A stretch of DNA of 11,798 nt from UBA9619 sp964630665 (GTDB lineage: Bacteria > Pseudomonadota > Gammaproteobacteria > Arenicellales > UBA868): the NCBI GenBank assembly GCA_964630665.1, contig CAZVVN010000088.1:1-11798 (forward strand). The letters are read 5' to 3'. Made by a program: the position numbers and the translations under genes. Positions 6,626 to 11,798 of the stretch are shown piece by piece. The first letter of the stretch is position 1, and every line of letters begins with the position of its first letter. The notes under the pieces are model-generated. The model saw only the letters and a program-made list of their open reading frames with translations, made no database searches and was not told the origin of the DNA.

Positions 6626-7816
6626 ATGGCTGATTCGGTGTCTTCAATTATGGATCTGGACCTCAATGACCAGCAGAGTGCGATTCTGACCAACGTACGC
6701 GCAATCGTGAATCGATTTGATGACGATTACTGGCTGCAGCTCGACCGGAAAGGCGAGTTTCCCCACGCCTTCTACCAGGCGATGGCCGAGGGCGGATGGC
6801 TCGGCGTGGCTATGCCCGAGGAAGTAGGCGGCGCTGATCTGGGGATATTTGAAGCGGCGCTGATCATGCTGACAGTCGCCGATTCCCCGGGCGCCATGGC
6901 AGCCGCGTCGTCAATACACATCAATATTTTTGGGCCCCATCCGATCGTGGTCTTCGGCAACGATGAGCAGAAACAGGCCTGGTTGCCTGAGTTGATTCAG
7001 GGCAAGAGCAAGTGCTGTTTTGGAGTCACCGAGCCTGATTCGGGCCTTGAGACCGGGAGTATCCAGACCTTTGCTCAGGCCACCGATAACGGCTACGTCG
7101 TCAACGGCCAGAAAATCTGGACCTCGACGGCTCAGCACGCAGACAAGATCATGTTACTGGCCCGGACAACCCCCAGGGAGCAATGCAGAAAATCGACTGA
7201 CGGGTTGTCTTTGTTTTTTACCGATCTGGATCCGGATCATGTGGAGGTTCGAGAGATTCCCAAGATGGGTCGAGCGGCGGTAGATTCCAATATGGTGTTT
7301 ATCGACACACTGCCGGTGCCGCGGGAACACCTGATCGGTGAGCCGGGCCGGGGTTTCGAGTACATTCTGCACGGGCTTAACCCCGAACGAATCCTGGTTG
7401 GCGTAGAAGCACTAGGCATTGGCTGGCAGGCGCTTGGCCGGGCGGTCCGGTATGCCAGGGAACGGGTTGTTTTCGGCCGGCCGATCGGCCAGAACCAGGC
7501 GATTCAGCACCCGCTTGCCCAGAACTGGATGGAACTCCAGGCGGGGCTTCTGGTCTGTATGGAAGCAGCCAGGCTTTACGACGCTGGGAAACCGAGTGGC
7601 GCTCTCGCTAATGCCGCAAAATATCTCTCTGCCGAAGCTGGCTACAAGGCGGCAACGCAGGCGGTGATCACCCATGGTGGCATGGGATATGCAAAGGAAT
7701 ATCAAGTCGAACGGCTGCTGCGTGAGGCGATGATCCCGCGACTGGCCCCGGTCAGTGCACAACTCATCCTCTGCTACATCGCCGAGAAAGTGCTTGAGCT
7801 GCCGCGCTCGTACTGA
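6626..7816 (+). CDS. Acyl-CoA dehydrogenase
   Basis: A 396-aa FAD-dependent dehydrogenase that would introduce an alpha-beta double bond into an acyl-CoA and pass electrons to ETF. The three-part fold is clear: an N-terminal helical domain (LNDQQSAILTNVRAIV, GGWLGVAMPEEVGG), a beta domain with FAD/substrate segments CFGVTEPDSG (131-140) and WTSTAQHAD (165-173), and a C-terminal helical domain (YARERVVFGRPIGQNQAIQH, THGGMGYAKEYQVERLLRE). The catalytic glutamate is not at the medium-chain enzyme position, where P375 stands. E254 in GLNPERILV aligns with the base of isovaleryl-CoA and long-chain dehydrogenases, so activity is expected. AGGAG at 6615-6619, six bases before ATG, fixes the start. 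The CoA-transferase gene follows 54 bp later on the same strand, suggesting activation and oxidation of one acid. The substrate is unknown, perhaps a branched or short acyl group. Confidence 0.95.
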   Translation: MADSVSSIMDLDLNDQQSAILTNVRAIVNRFDDDYWLQLDRKGEFPHAFYQAMAEGGWLGVAMPEEVGGADLGIFEAALIMLTVADSPGAMAAASSIHINIFGPHPIVVFGNDEQKQAWLPELIQGKSKCCFGVTEPDSGLETGSIQTFAQATDNGYVVNGQKIWTSTAQHADKIMLLARTTPREQCRKSTDGLSLFFTDLDPDHVEVREIPKMGRAAVDSNMVFIDTLPVPREHLIGEPGRGFEYILHGLNPERILVGVEALGIGWQALGRAVRYARERVVFGRPIGQNQAIQHPLAQNWMELQAGLLVCMEAARLYDAGKPSGALANAAKYLSAEAGYKAATQAVITHGGMGYAKEYQVERLLREAMIPRLAPVSAQLILCYIAEKVLELPRSY

Positions 7817-7870
7817 TCATTACATGACGACAATAGTCCACCTGACAGGGTCACGCCAGGGCTGAATATC

Positions 7871-9052
7871 TTGCCTGCAATCGCTCCCCTTCCTTTGTCT
7901 GATCTGCGGGTGCTCGATCTGACGACCGTCATCTTTGGGCCATATACCACCCAGATGCTGGGCGACTTCGGCGCAGATGTCATAAAGGTAGAGCCGCCTT
8001 CGGGTGACCTGACCCGTCATCTGGGGCCGGCTCGGAACCCTGGTATGTCGTCGCTCTATCTGGGTTGCAACCGGAACAAGCGCAGTCTGGTTCTGGACCT
8101 GAAGCGTGTTCCGGCGAAAACGGCACTCTGGCGACTGATTGAGGGCGCTGATCTTATCGTCCACAACATCCGCCCTCAGAAGATGGCGGCGCTGGGGTTT
8201 GACCCAGATGCCGTATTGGTCCGCAACCCAAAAATTGTCTATGGCGGCCTGCACGGGTACTGGGAAGAGGGACCCTATGGTGGTCGACCTGCCTTCGACG
8301 ACGTGATTCAGGGAGAATCAGGTATCGCCGGCACTTTTGTTGCTCGAGGAGATGACCCGGTCCTGATGCCGACAATCGTCGCTGACAAGACTGCGGCGCT
8401 GCTGGCCAGTACTGGCCTGATTGCAGCGATACTGCACAGGTTCCGAACCGGCCGGGGTGTCTACCTGGAGACATCCATGTTTGAAGGGATGGTGGGCTAC
8501 ACTCTACTGGAACACCAGCACGGTACCATCTTCAATCCACGGGAAGGTGCCACAGGATACCCACGGGCGTTGTCCCCGGCGCGCCGGCCGCACCCCACCG
8601 CTGACGGTTTTATCTGCATGCTGGCGTACACCGACGACCAGTGGCAGCGTTTCTGGTCACTTGCCGGTCAGCCAGCACGGATGGAAGACCCGCGTTTCGA
8701 TTCACTGGCGAGTCGTTCGAACAACATTGACGTGCTCTATGGTTTGGCCGGCGAGGTCCTGCGTCAGCGCCCCACCCGGGAGTGGCTGGCTTTACTGAAC
8801 AAGGCTGACATACCTGCCGGGCCGGTCAATCAACTGGGTGACCTGAGAGCCGACCCACACCTCGTCGCAACAGATTTCTTTCGGTCGTTCGAACACCCGA
8901 CCGAGGGCAGTTTGGAAGTCCCCGACACGGCGTTTCGCCTGGACCGTCAGCGGCTGCCGATTCGCCAGCACCAACCGACTCTTGGGGAACACAGTTGGGA
9001 AATACTGACTGAGGCTGGTTTCTCTGCTACAGAGATCGAAGAGATTCTCTGA
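7871..9052 (+). CDS. Family III CoA-transferase (CaiB/BaiF type)
   Basis: A 393-aa enzyme that would move CoA between a carboxylic acid and an acyl-CoA, in the cytoplasm. The N-terminal core LSDLRVLDLTTVIFGPYTTQMLGDFGADVIKVE is diagnostic (about 9-41). It is followed by NRNKRSLVLDLK (67-78) and D143 in RPAFDDVIQG, which aligns with the aspartate that forms the acyl-anhydride in formyl-CoA transferase. KTAALLASTGLIAAILHR and the late PAGPVNQLGDLRADPHL segment complete the fold. The length is normal. No ATG or GTG gives the full N-terminus; TTG at 7871 does, with CAGGG at 7857-7861 as a modest RBS. A second TTG at 7895 would leave only two residues before DLRVLDL and is less likely. It is cotranscribed with the upstream acyl-CoA dehydrogenase. 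The acid substrate cannot be read from sequence; family members act on carnitine, bile acids, oxalate, succinyl and mesaconyl acids. Confidence 0.93.
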   Translation: MPAIAPLPLSDLRVLDLTTVIFGPYTTQMLGDFGADVIKVEPPSGDLTRHLGPARNPGMSSLYLGCNRNKRSLVLDLKRVPAKTALWRLIEGADLIVHNIRPQKMAALGFDPDAVLVRNPKIVYGGLHGYWEEGPYGGRPAFDDVIQGESGIAGTFVARGDDPVLMPTIVADKTAALLASTGLIAAILHRFRTGRGVYLETSMFEGMVGYTLLEHQHGTIFNPREGATGYPRALSPARRPHPTADGFICMLAYTDDQWQRFWSLAGQPARMEDPRFDSLASRSNNIDVLYGLAGEVLRQRPTREWLALLNKADIPAGPVNQLGDLRADPHLVATDFFRSFEHPTEGSLEVPDTAFRLDRQRLPIRQHQPTLGEHSWEILTEAGFSATEIEEIL

Positions 9053-9089
9053 ATTTCGCTGGGAGAGCGGCCGCACCTGGGCACTGTGA

Positions 9090-9121
9090 GTCGGCGTCGA
9101 TCCTGACGCGACCGAATATTT
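9090..9121 (+). terminator. Probable intrinsic terminator of the dehydrogenase/CoA-transferase operon
   Basis: GCGTC (9094-9098) pairs with GACGC (9105-9109) around a 6-nt loop. After a bulged G at 9093, GTC (9090-9092) pairs with GAC (9110-9112), giving 8 bp in total. CGAATATTTT follows, a T-rich but interrupted tail. It lies 38 bp after the CoA-transferase stop, in the convergent gap. Confidence 0.45.
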
Positions 9122-9152
9122 TCAAATCGCAGAGAGTGGACTGCGCCACCGA

Positions 9153-9959
9153 TCAGGAATCTGGCCAGTCGGGATGGCGTTTCTCGATGAATGCATCTAT
9201 TCCTTCACCAGCGACGTCGAACATCATGTTGCACGCCATGGTGTCGCCGGCATCCCGGTAGGCCTGCTCGAGAGAGTTCTCGAGCTGTCGGTAGAACAGT
9301 TCCTTACCAAGCCGCAATGTGTCAGCGGGTTTGCGGGCGATGTTCCGCGCGAGCGCTATGACTGTCTCATCGAGTGCTTCCGGATCAACGACCCGGTTGA
9401 CCAGGCCATATTCAAGCGCGCTCTCCGCATCGATGAATTCACCTGTCATCAGCATTTCGAACGCACGTTTCCGGGACAAGTTGCGGCTTAGTGCAACCCC
9501 CGGGGTCGAACAGAACAATCCGAGGTTGATGCCCGAAACGGCGAAACGGGCATTGTTCGATGCCACAGCCAGGTCACTATTGGCGACCAGCTGGCACCCT
9601 GCTGCAGTGGCTACACCATGCACCCGTGCGATGACGGTCTGTGGCATTCTGACCATTGTCAGCATCATCCGGCTGCAGCGCCTGAACAGGTCTTCGTAAT
9701 ATTTCTGGTCTGGTCTGGCGCGCATTTCTTTCAGGTCGTGGCCGGTACAGAAAGCCTCGCCGTTACCAGAAAGGACAATCACCTTAATGTTGGAAGAGGC
9801 CACGATCTGGTCAAGCATGGCCTGGAGGTCAGTCAACACATCTTCTGACAAAGCGTTATACTGATTCGGACGATTCAACGTGATGGTGGCAATGCCATCG
9901 TCACTGTCCGTTCGCAGTACCGTTTTGTCCTGACCGGAGCTCCGGGGTGCGTGTGTCAT
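9153..9959 (-). CDS. Enoyl-CoA hydratase/isomerase-fold protein, ECHDC3-like
   Basis: A 268-aa crotonase-fold protein. Family features include ITLNRPNQYNALSEDV (26-41), the oxyanion-hole segment AFCTGHDLKEM (69-79) and RVHGVATAAGCQLV (112-125). The phrase NLGLFCSTPGVALSRN (145-160) is close to my memory of the ECHDC3 subgroup, widespread in bacteria and mitochondria. In classical hydratase two glutamates add water. Here the first (GGGCE) is Q123 and the second (PEILLG) is G143, so ordinary hydratase activity is doubtful. The fold could still bind acyl-CoA, for example as an isomerase, hydrolase or acyl-CoA buffer. The C-terminus (AFIEKRHPDWPD) is typical. It has no strong RBS before ATG at 9959. 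It converges with the CoA-transferase gene and diverges from the thioesterase gene, both also CoA-linked. Confidence 0.92.
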   Translation of the reverse strand: MTHAPRSSGQDKTVLRTDSDDGIATITLNRPNQYNALSEDVLTDLQAMLDQIVASSNIKVIVLSGNGEAFCTGHDLKEMRARPDQKYYEDLFRRCSRMMLTMVRMPQTVIARVHGVATAAGCQLVANSDLAVASNNARFAVSGINLGLFCSTPGVALSRNLSRKRAFEMLMTGEFIDAESALEYGLVNRVVDPEALDETVIALARNIARKPADTLRLGKELFYRQLENSLEQAYRDAGDTMACNMMFDVAGEGIDAFIEKRHPDWPDS

Positions 9960-10032
9960 GTCATGTGCCTGATGGTGCGTGAACGTTGCCTACGGTACTT
10001 GCTATCAGACTGGGTGTAAACCGCTTCTGGCC

Positions 10033-10449
10033 ATGATCACGATCCAAGAATTGGAGTCTCTGACCCGGGAAATGCTTCCTTTTGCGGGTGATTATGGCTT
10101 CAAAGTGGAATATCTCGGGGAGGGTAAAGCGACGGTCCGGGCACCCTATACGGAATCGTTTCTTCGACCCGGGGGTACCATTTCGGGTCCCGTCATGATG
10201 GGCCTGGCTGATTATGCCCTGTACGCAGCGATCCTGAGCCGGATTGGTCGCGTCGAACAGGCAGTTACAACCAATCTGAATGCCAATTTCCTGCGTCGTC
10301 CGGCGCCCGGTGATCTGTTGGCCGAAGCGAGTGTGATCAAACTTGGTAAACGTCTGGCCGTAGGCGAGGTTGAACTGTATGTGGATGGGGATGAGGAAAT
10401 GGTCGCGCATGTTACCTCTACCTATTCCATTCCTCCTGGCCAGCAGTGA
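10033..10449 (+). CDS. Hotdog-fold thioesterase, PaaI-like
   Basis: A 138-aa single-domain hotdog protein, probably hydrolysing an acyl-CoA in the cytoplasm. The central helix region GGTISGPVMMGLADYALYAAI (47-67) matches the PaaI pattern, with D60 at the position of the catalytic aspartate (LAD). The classical HGG is replaced by PGGTISGP. The second half, TTNLNANFLRRPAPGDLLAEASVIKLGKRLAVGEVELY (79-116), is the typical strand pattern of acyl-CoA thioesterases. The frame opens at a GTG at 9979, but ATG 10033 gives the normal length and removes a cysteine-rich, non-homologous 18-residue extension. No strong RBS precedes either. Its gene is divergent from the crotonase-fold gene with only 73 bp between starts, so the two may share regulation; a CoA-ester salvage role is inferred from that context. 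Confidence 0.87.
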   Translation: MITIQELESLTREMLPFAGDYGFKVEYLGEGKATVRAPYTESFLRPGGTISGPVMMGLADYALYAAILSRIGRVEQAVTTNLNANFLRRPAPGDLLAEASVIKLGKRLAVGEVELYVDGDEEMVAHVTSTYSIPPGQQ

Positions 10450-10475
10450 CATCCTCGGCTTTATAAGGCAAGAAC

Positions 10476-10504
10476 TTGACGGGAGGTGGTATCCACCTTA
10501 ATGT
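10476..10504 (+). promoter_or_regulatory. Sigma70-type promoter of the metZ unit
   Basis: TTGACG (10476-10481) is a five-of-six -35 box, followed by an optimal 17-bp spacer and TAATGT (10499-10504), which keeps the key T1, A2 and T6 of the -10 box. Transcription would begin near 10511, just before the first strand of the SAM-II aptamer. The agreement between predicted start and aptamer edge strengthens both calls. The spacer contains the inverted repeat listed next. Confidence 0.6.
10484..10498. repeat. Perfect inverted repeat AGGTGG-TAT-CCACCT inside the metZ promoter spacer
   Basis: Arms 10484-10489 and 10493-10498 flank a 3-bp centre, placed exactly between the -35 and -10 boxes. It could be a repressor operator. 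As RNA it could form a hairpin near the 3' end of the thioesterase transcript, which ends 35 bp upstream, but no T tract follows. Confidence 0.5.
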
Positions 10505-10510
10505 TCGGTC

Positions 10511-10570
10511 TTGACGCGCCGATTTGATGTTCAGCTTGCGGGCGCTATAGAAATACGGCTAAAGCGAGTT
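10511..10570 (+). ncRNA. SAM-II riboswitch aptamer upstream of metZ
   Basis: The sequence has the features of the SAM-II (metA motif) H-type pseudoknot. P1 is GCGCC (10516-10520) with GGCGC (10541-10545). The hairpin loop starts with GATTT (10521-10525) and ends with AGCTTGC (10533-10539), matching the conserved GAUUU and CUUGC. The tail carries AGAAAT and the invariant GCTAAA (10558-10563). Position by position, the distance from the end of P1 to GCTAAA equals that in the well-known marine metX SAM-II RNA as I remember it. In the pseudoknot C10539 and G10538 pair with G10558 and C10559, and C10535 and G10534 can pair with G10564 and C10565. It would bind S-adenosylmethionine and repress metZ when SAM is plentiful. 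Confidence 0.85.
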
Positions 10571-10587
10571 AAACGTGATAACCCGCT
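10563..10587 (+). promoter_or_regulatory. Predicted antiterminator hairpin of the metZ leader
   Basis: AGCGAGTTA (10563-10571) and TAACCCGCT (10579-10587) pair over nine positions with a single A-C mismatch, around a 7-nt loop. The 3' arm contains the whole 5' arm of the terminator. The 5' arm uses the last A of GCTAAA and the next bases, which belong to the folded aptamer. The hairpin is thus incompatible with both the SAM-bound pseudoknot and the terminator, as expected for an antiterminator. Inferred from pairing only. Confidence 0.6.
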
Positions 10588-10616
10588 CTGGCCCAGGCTG
10601 GTGCGGTTTTTTTTTT
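10580..10616 (+). terminator. Intrinsic terminator in the metZ leader, expression platform of the riboswitch
   Basis: CCGC (10583-10586) pairs with GCGG (10603-10606). The stem continues after a T-T mismatch with CTGGC (10588-10592) against GGCTGG (10596-10601), including two G-T pairs, and a run of ten T at 10607-10616 follows. It lies 38 bp before the metZ start, so transcripts stopped here contain no coding sequence. Confidence 0.8.
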
Positions 10617-10654
10617 GCGGCCAGCCTGCAGCCGGGCATGTTCGGAGCTACGTA

Positions 10655-11798
10655 TTGAATACGCCGCAGATTGACAACGATTTCCACACTCGAGCTGTAC
10701 GCGCGGGTCAGAGCCGCACGCCGGAGAACGAACACAGCGACCCACTCTTTCTGACTTCGAGTTTCGTTTTTTCCGATGCCGCGGAGGCGGCCGAGAAGTT
10801 TGCCGACAGAGTATCCGGCAACATCTATTCACGCTTTACCAATCCCACAGTACGGGCGTTTGAATCCCGGCTGGCAGCGCTGGAGGGGGCGCCCCACTGT
10901 GTTGCTACCGCATCGGGTATGTCCGCAATAATGTTGCTGGGCCTGGCCCTGCTCAAGGCCGGTGACCGGGTGGCGGTATCCACAGGTGTATTTGGCAGTA
11001 CGTTATCGCTGTTCGCGAATATTCTGAAGCGCTTTGGTGTGATGCCGGATTTCACCACCCTGACCGATCTTGATCATTGGGAAGAAAACATTTCTACGAC
11101 CACCCGATTGCTTTTTATAGAAACACCTTCGAACCCACTGAGCGAGGTGGGTGATATTGGAGCCCTGGCAGAATTGGCGCACCGCAATGATTGCTTGCTG
11201 GTGGTGGATAACGCCTACTGTACGCCGGCCCTGCAGCGTCCCCTGGACCTGGGCGCCGATATTGTCGTGCATTCCGCTACCAAGTATCTGGATGGACAGG
11301 GCCGCTGTATCGGCGGTGCGCTGGTCACCCGGGACAAGGACATCTACGACATGTTCTTCAGTACGTTACGCACTGCGGGCCCGGCGATGAGTCCGTTCAA
11401 TGCCTGGGTGTTCCACAAGGGTCTCGAGACCCTACCGCTGCGGATGCGGGCTCACTCAGCCAACGCGATGGTTGTCGCCAACTGGCTGGAGAGTCATCCG
11501 GCTGTCCGACGGGTCTACTACCCGGGTCTCAAGACACATCCCGGGCATCGACTGGCAAGCCAGCAGCAGACCGATTTTGGTGGACTTGTGTCGTTTGAGG
11601 TCACAGGCGATAAGGCCCAAGCCTGGCAGGTCATCGACTCGACGAGGTGTATCTCGATCACGGCCAACCTGGGCGATGTCAAGAGTACGATCACACATCC
11701 GGCTTCTACGACCCACGCCAGGATAACTGACCAGCAAAGAACTACCGCCGGTATCGGCGAGAGTCTGATCCGTGTCGCCGTCGGCCTGGAGGACCCGC
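10655..11798 (+). CDS. metZ: O-succinylhomoserine sulfhydrylase (3' end cut by window edge)
   Basis: A PLP enzyme of the Cys/Met metabolism family that makes homocysteine directly from O-succinylhomoserine and sulfide in methionine synthesis. 381 codons are visible and no stop is reached; the family is about 390-405 aa, so only a short tail is missing. The PLP lysine is K210 in HSATKYLDGQGR, the MetZ-typical phrase. D185 in VVDNAY holds the pyridine nitrogen, and Y58/R60 in IYSRFTNPT form the phosphate site from the neighbouring subunit. FIETPSNP (154-161) and STITHPASTTH (344-354) are family signatures. The start is TTG at 10655, because no ATG or GTG in frame precedes the homology and CGGAG at 10643-10647 stands seven bases upstream. 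An acetylhomoserine enzyme (MetY) or cystathionine gamma-synthase is less likely given the DGQGR motif. SAM-II control of this gene is a known arrangement. Confidence 0.93.
   Translation, partial: MNTPQIDNDFHTRAVRAGQSRTPENEHSDPLFLTSSFVFSDAAEAAEKFADRVSGNIYSRFTNPTVRAFESRLAALEGAPHCVATASGMSAIMLLGLALLKAGDRVAVSTGVFGSTLSLFANILKRFGVMPDFTTLTDLDHWEENISTTTRLLFIETPSNPLSEVGDIGALAELAHRNDCLLVVDNAYCTPALQRPLDLGADIVVHSATKYLDGQGRCIGGALVTRDKDIYDMFFSTLRTAGPAMSPFNAWVFHKGLETLPLRMRAHSANAMVVANWLESHPAVRRVYYPGLKTHPGHRLASQQQTDFGGLVSFEVTGDKAQAWQVIDSTRCISITANLGDVKSTITHPASTTHARITDQQRTTAGIGESLIRVAVGLEDP

Noticed and set aside
6626..7816. Acyl-CoA dehydrogenase as an inactive paralogue because the medium-chain Glu is Pro
   Set aside because: A glutamate is present at the alternative, well-known catalytic position (E254).
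9979..10032. GTG start giving an 18-residue N-terminal extension of the thioesterase
   Set aside because: The extension is not hotdog-like and the ATG at 10033 gives the usual family length, although neither start has a strong RBS.
10451..10616. SAM-I (S-box) riboswitch instead of SAM-II
   Set aside because: The four-way-junction motifs of SAM-I are not seen, while the short pseudoknot pattern with GATTT, CTTGC and GCTAAA fits SAM-II.

Overview
This window looks like a piece of a Pseudomonadota (proteobacterial) chromosome. The evidence is the moderately high GC content by eye, strong Shine-Dalgarno sites, a ComM-type AAA protein, a HisJ/HisQ/HisM/HisP-type ABC operon and a SAM-II riboswitch in front of metZ. 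SAM-II is best known from Alphaproteobacteria, but the class cannot be fixed from the sequence alone. I see no IS element, tRNA, rRNA, CRISPR array or phage gene.

Layout. 1-422 is the 3' end of comM (+). 668-3833 is a four-gene polar amino-acid ABC importer (+): ATPase, periplasmic binding protein, and two permeases. The binding protein has its own very strong RBS and a possible internal promoter. A perfect GC-rich terminator hairpin separates it from the permease genes. 3941-6328 holds two minus-strand genes, a single-domain cupin and a 573-aa D-aminoacylase-type amidohydrolase. Divergent from the amidohydrolase, 6626-9052 encodes an acyl-CoA dehydrogenase and a family III (CaiB/BaiF) CoA-transferase (+). 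Converging on these is an ECHDC3-like enoyl-CoA hydratase/isomerase-fold protein (9153-9959, minus). Divergent from that gene is a small hotdog thioesterase (10033-10449, plus). From about 10476 to the end comes the metZ unit: sigma70-like promoter, SAM-II aptamer, overlapping antiterminator/terminator hairpins with a T10 tract, and metZ itself. metZ starts at TTG and is cut by the window edge a few residues before its expected end.

How the genes may work together. The ABC importer has a HisJ-like pocket (acidic E33, R99, D181) that suggests a basic amino acid or a derivative. The amidohydrolase would release an amino acid or acid from an N-acylated or cyclic precursor. The CoA-transferase, acyl-CoA dehydrogenase, crotonase-fold protein and thioesterase would activate, oxidise and release an acyl group. 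This is guilt by association: five transcription units in mixed orientation, not one operon. metZ (O-succinylhomoserine to homocysteine) is a separate methionine-biosynthesis unit controlled by SAM.

The most informative non-coding element is the metZ leader (10476-10654). The SAM-II core, a 25-nt antiterminator hairpin and an intrinsic terminator overlap so that they cannot all form together. This predicts SAM-dependent transcription termination.
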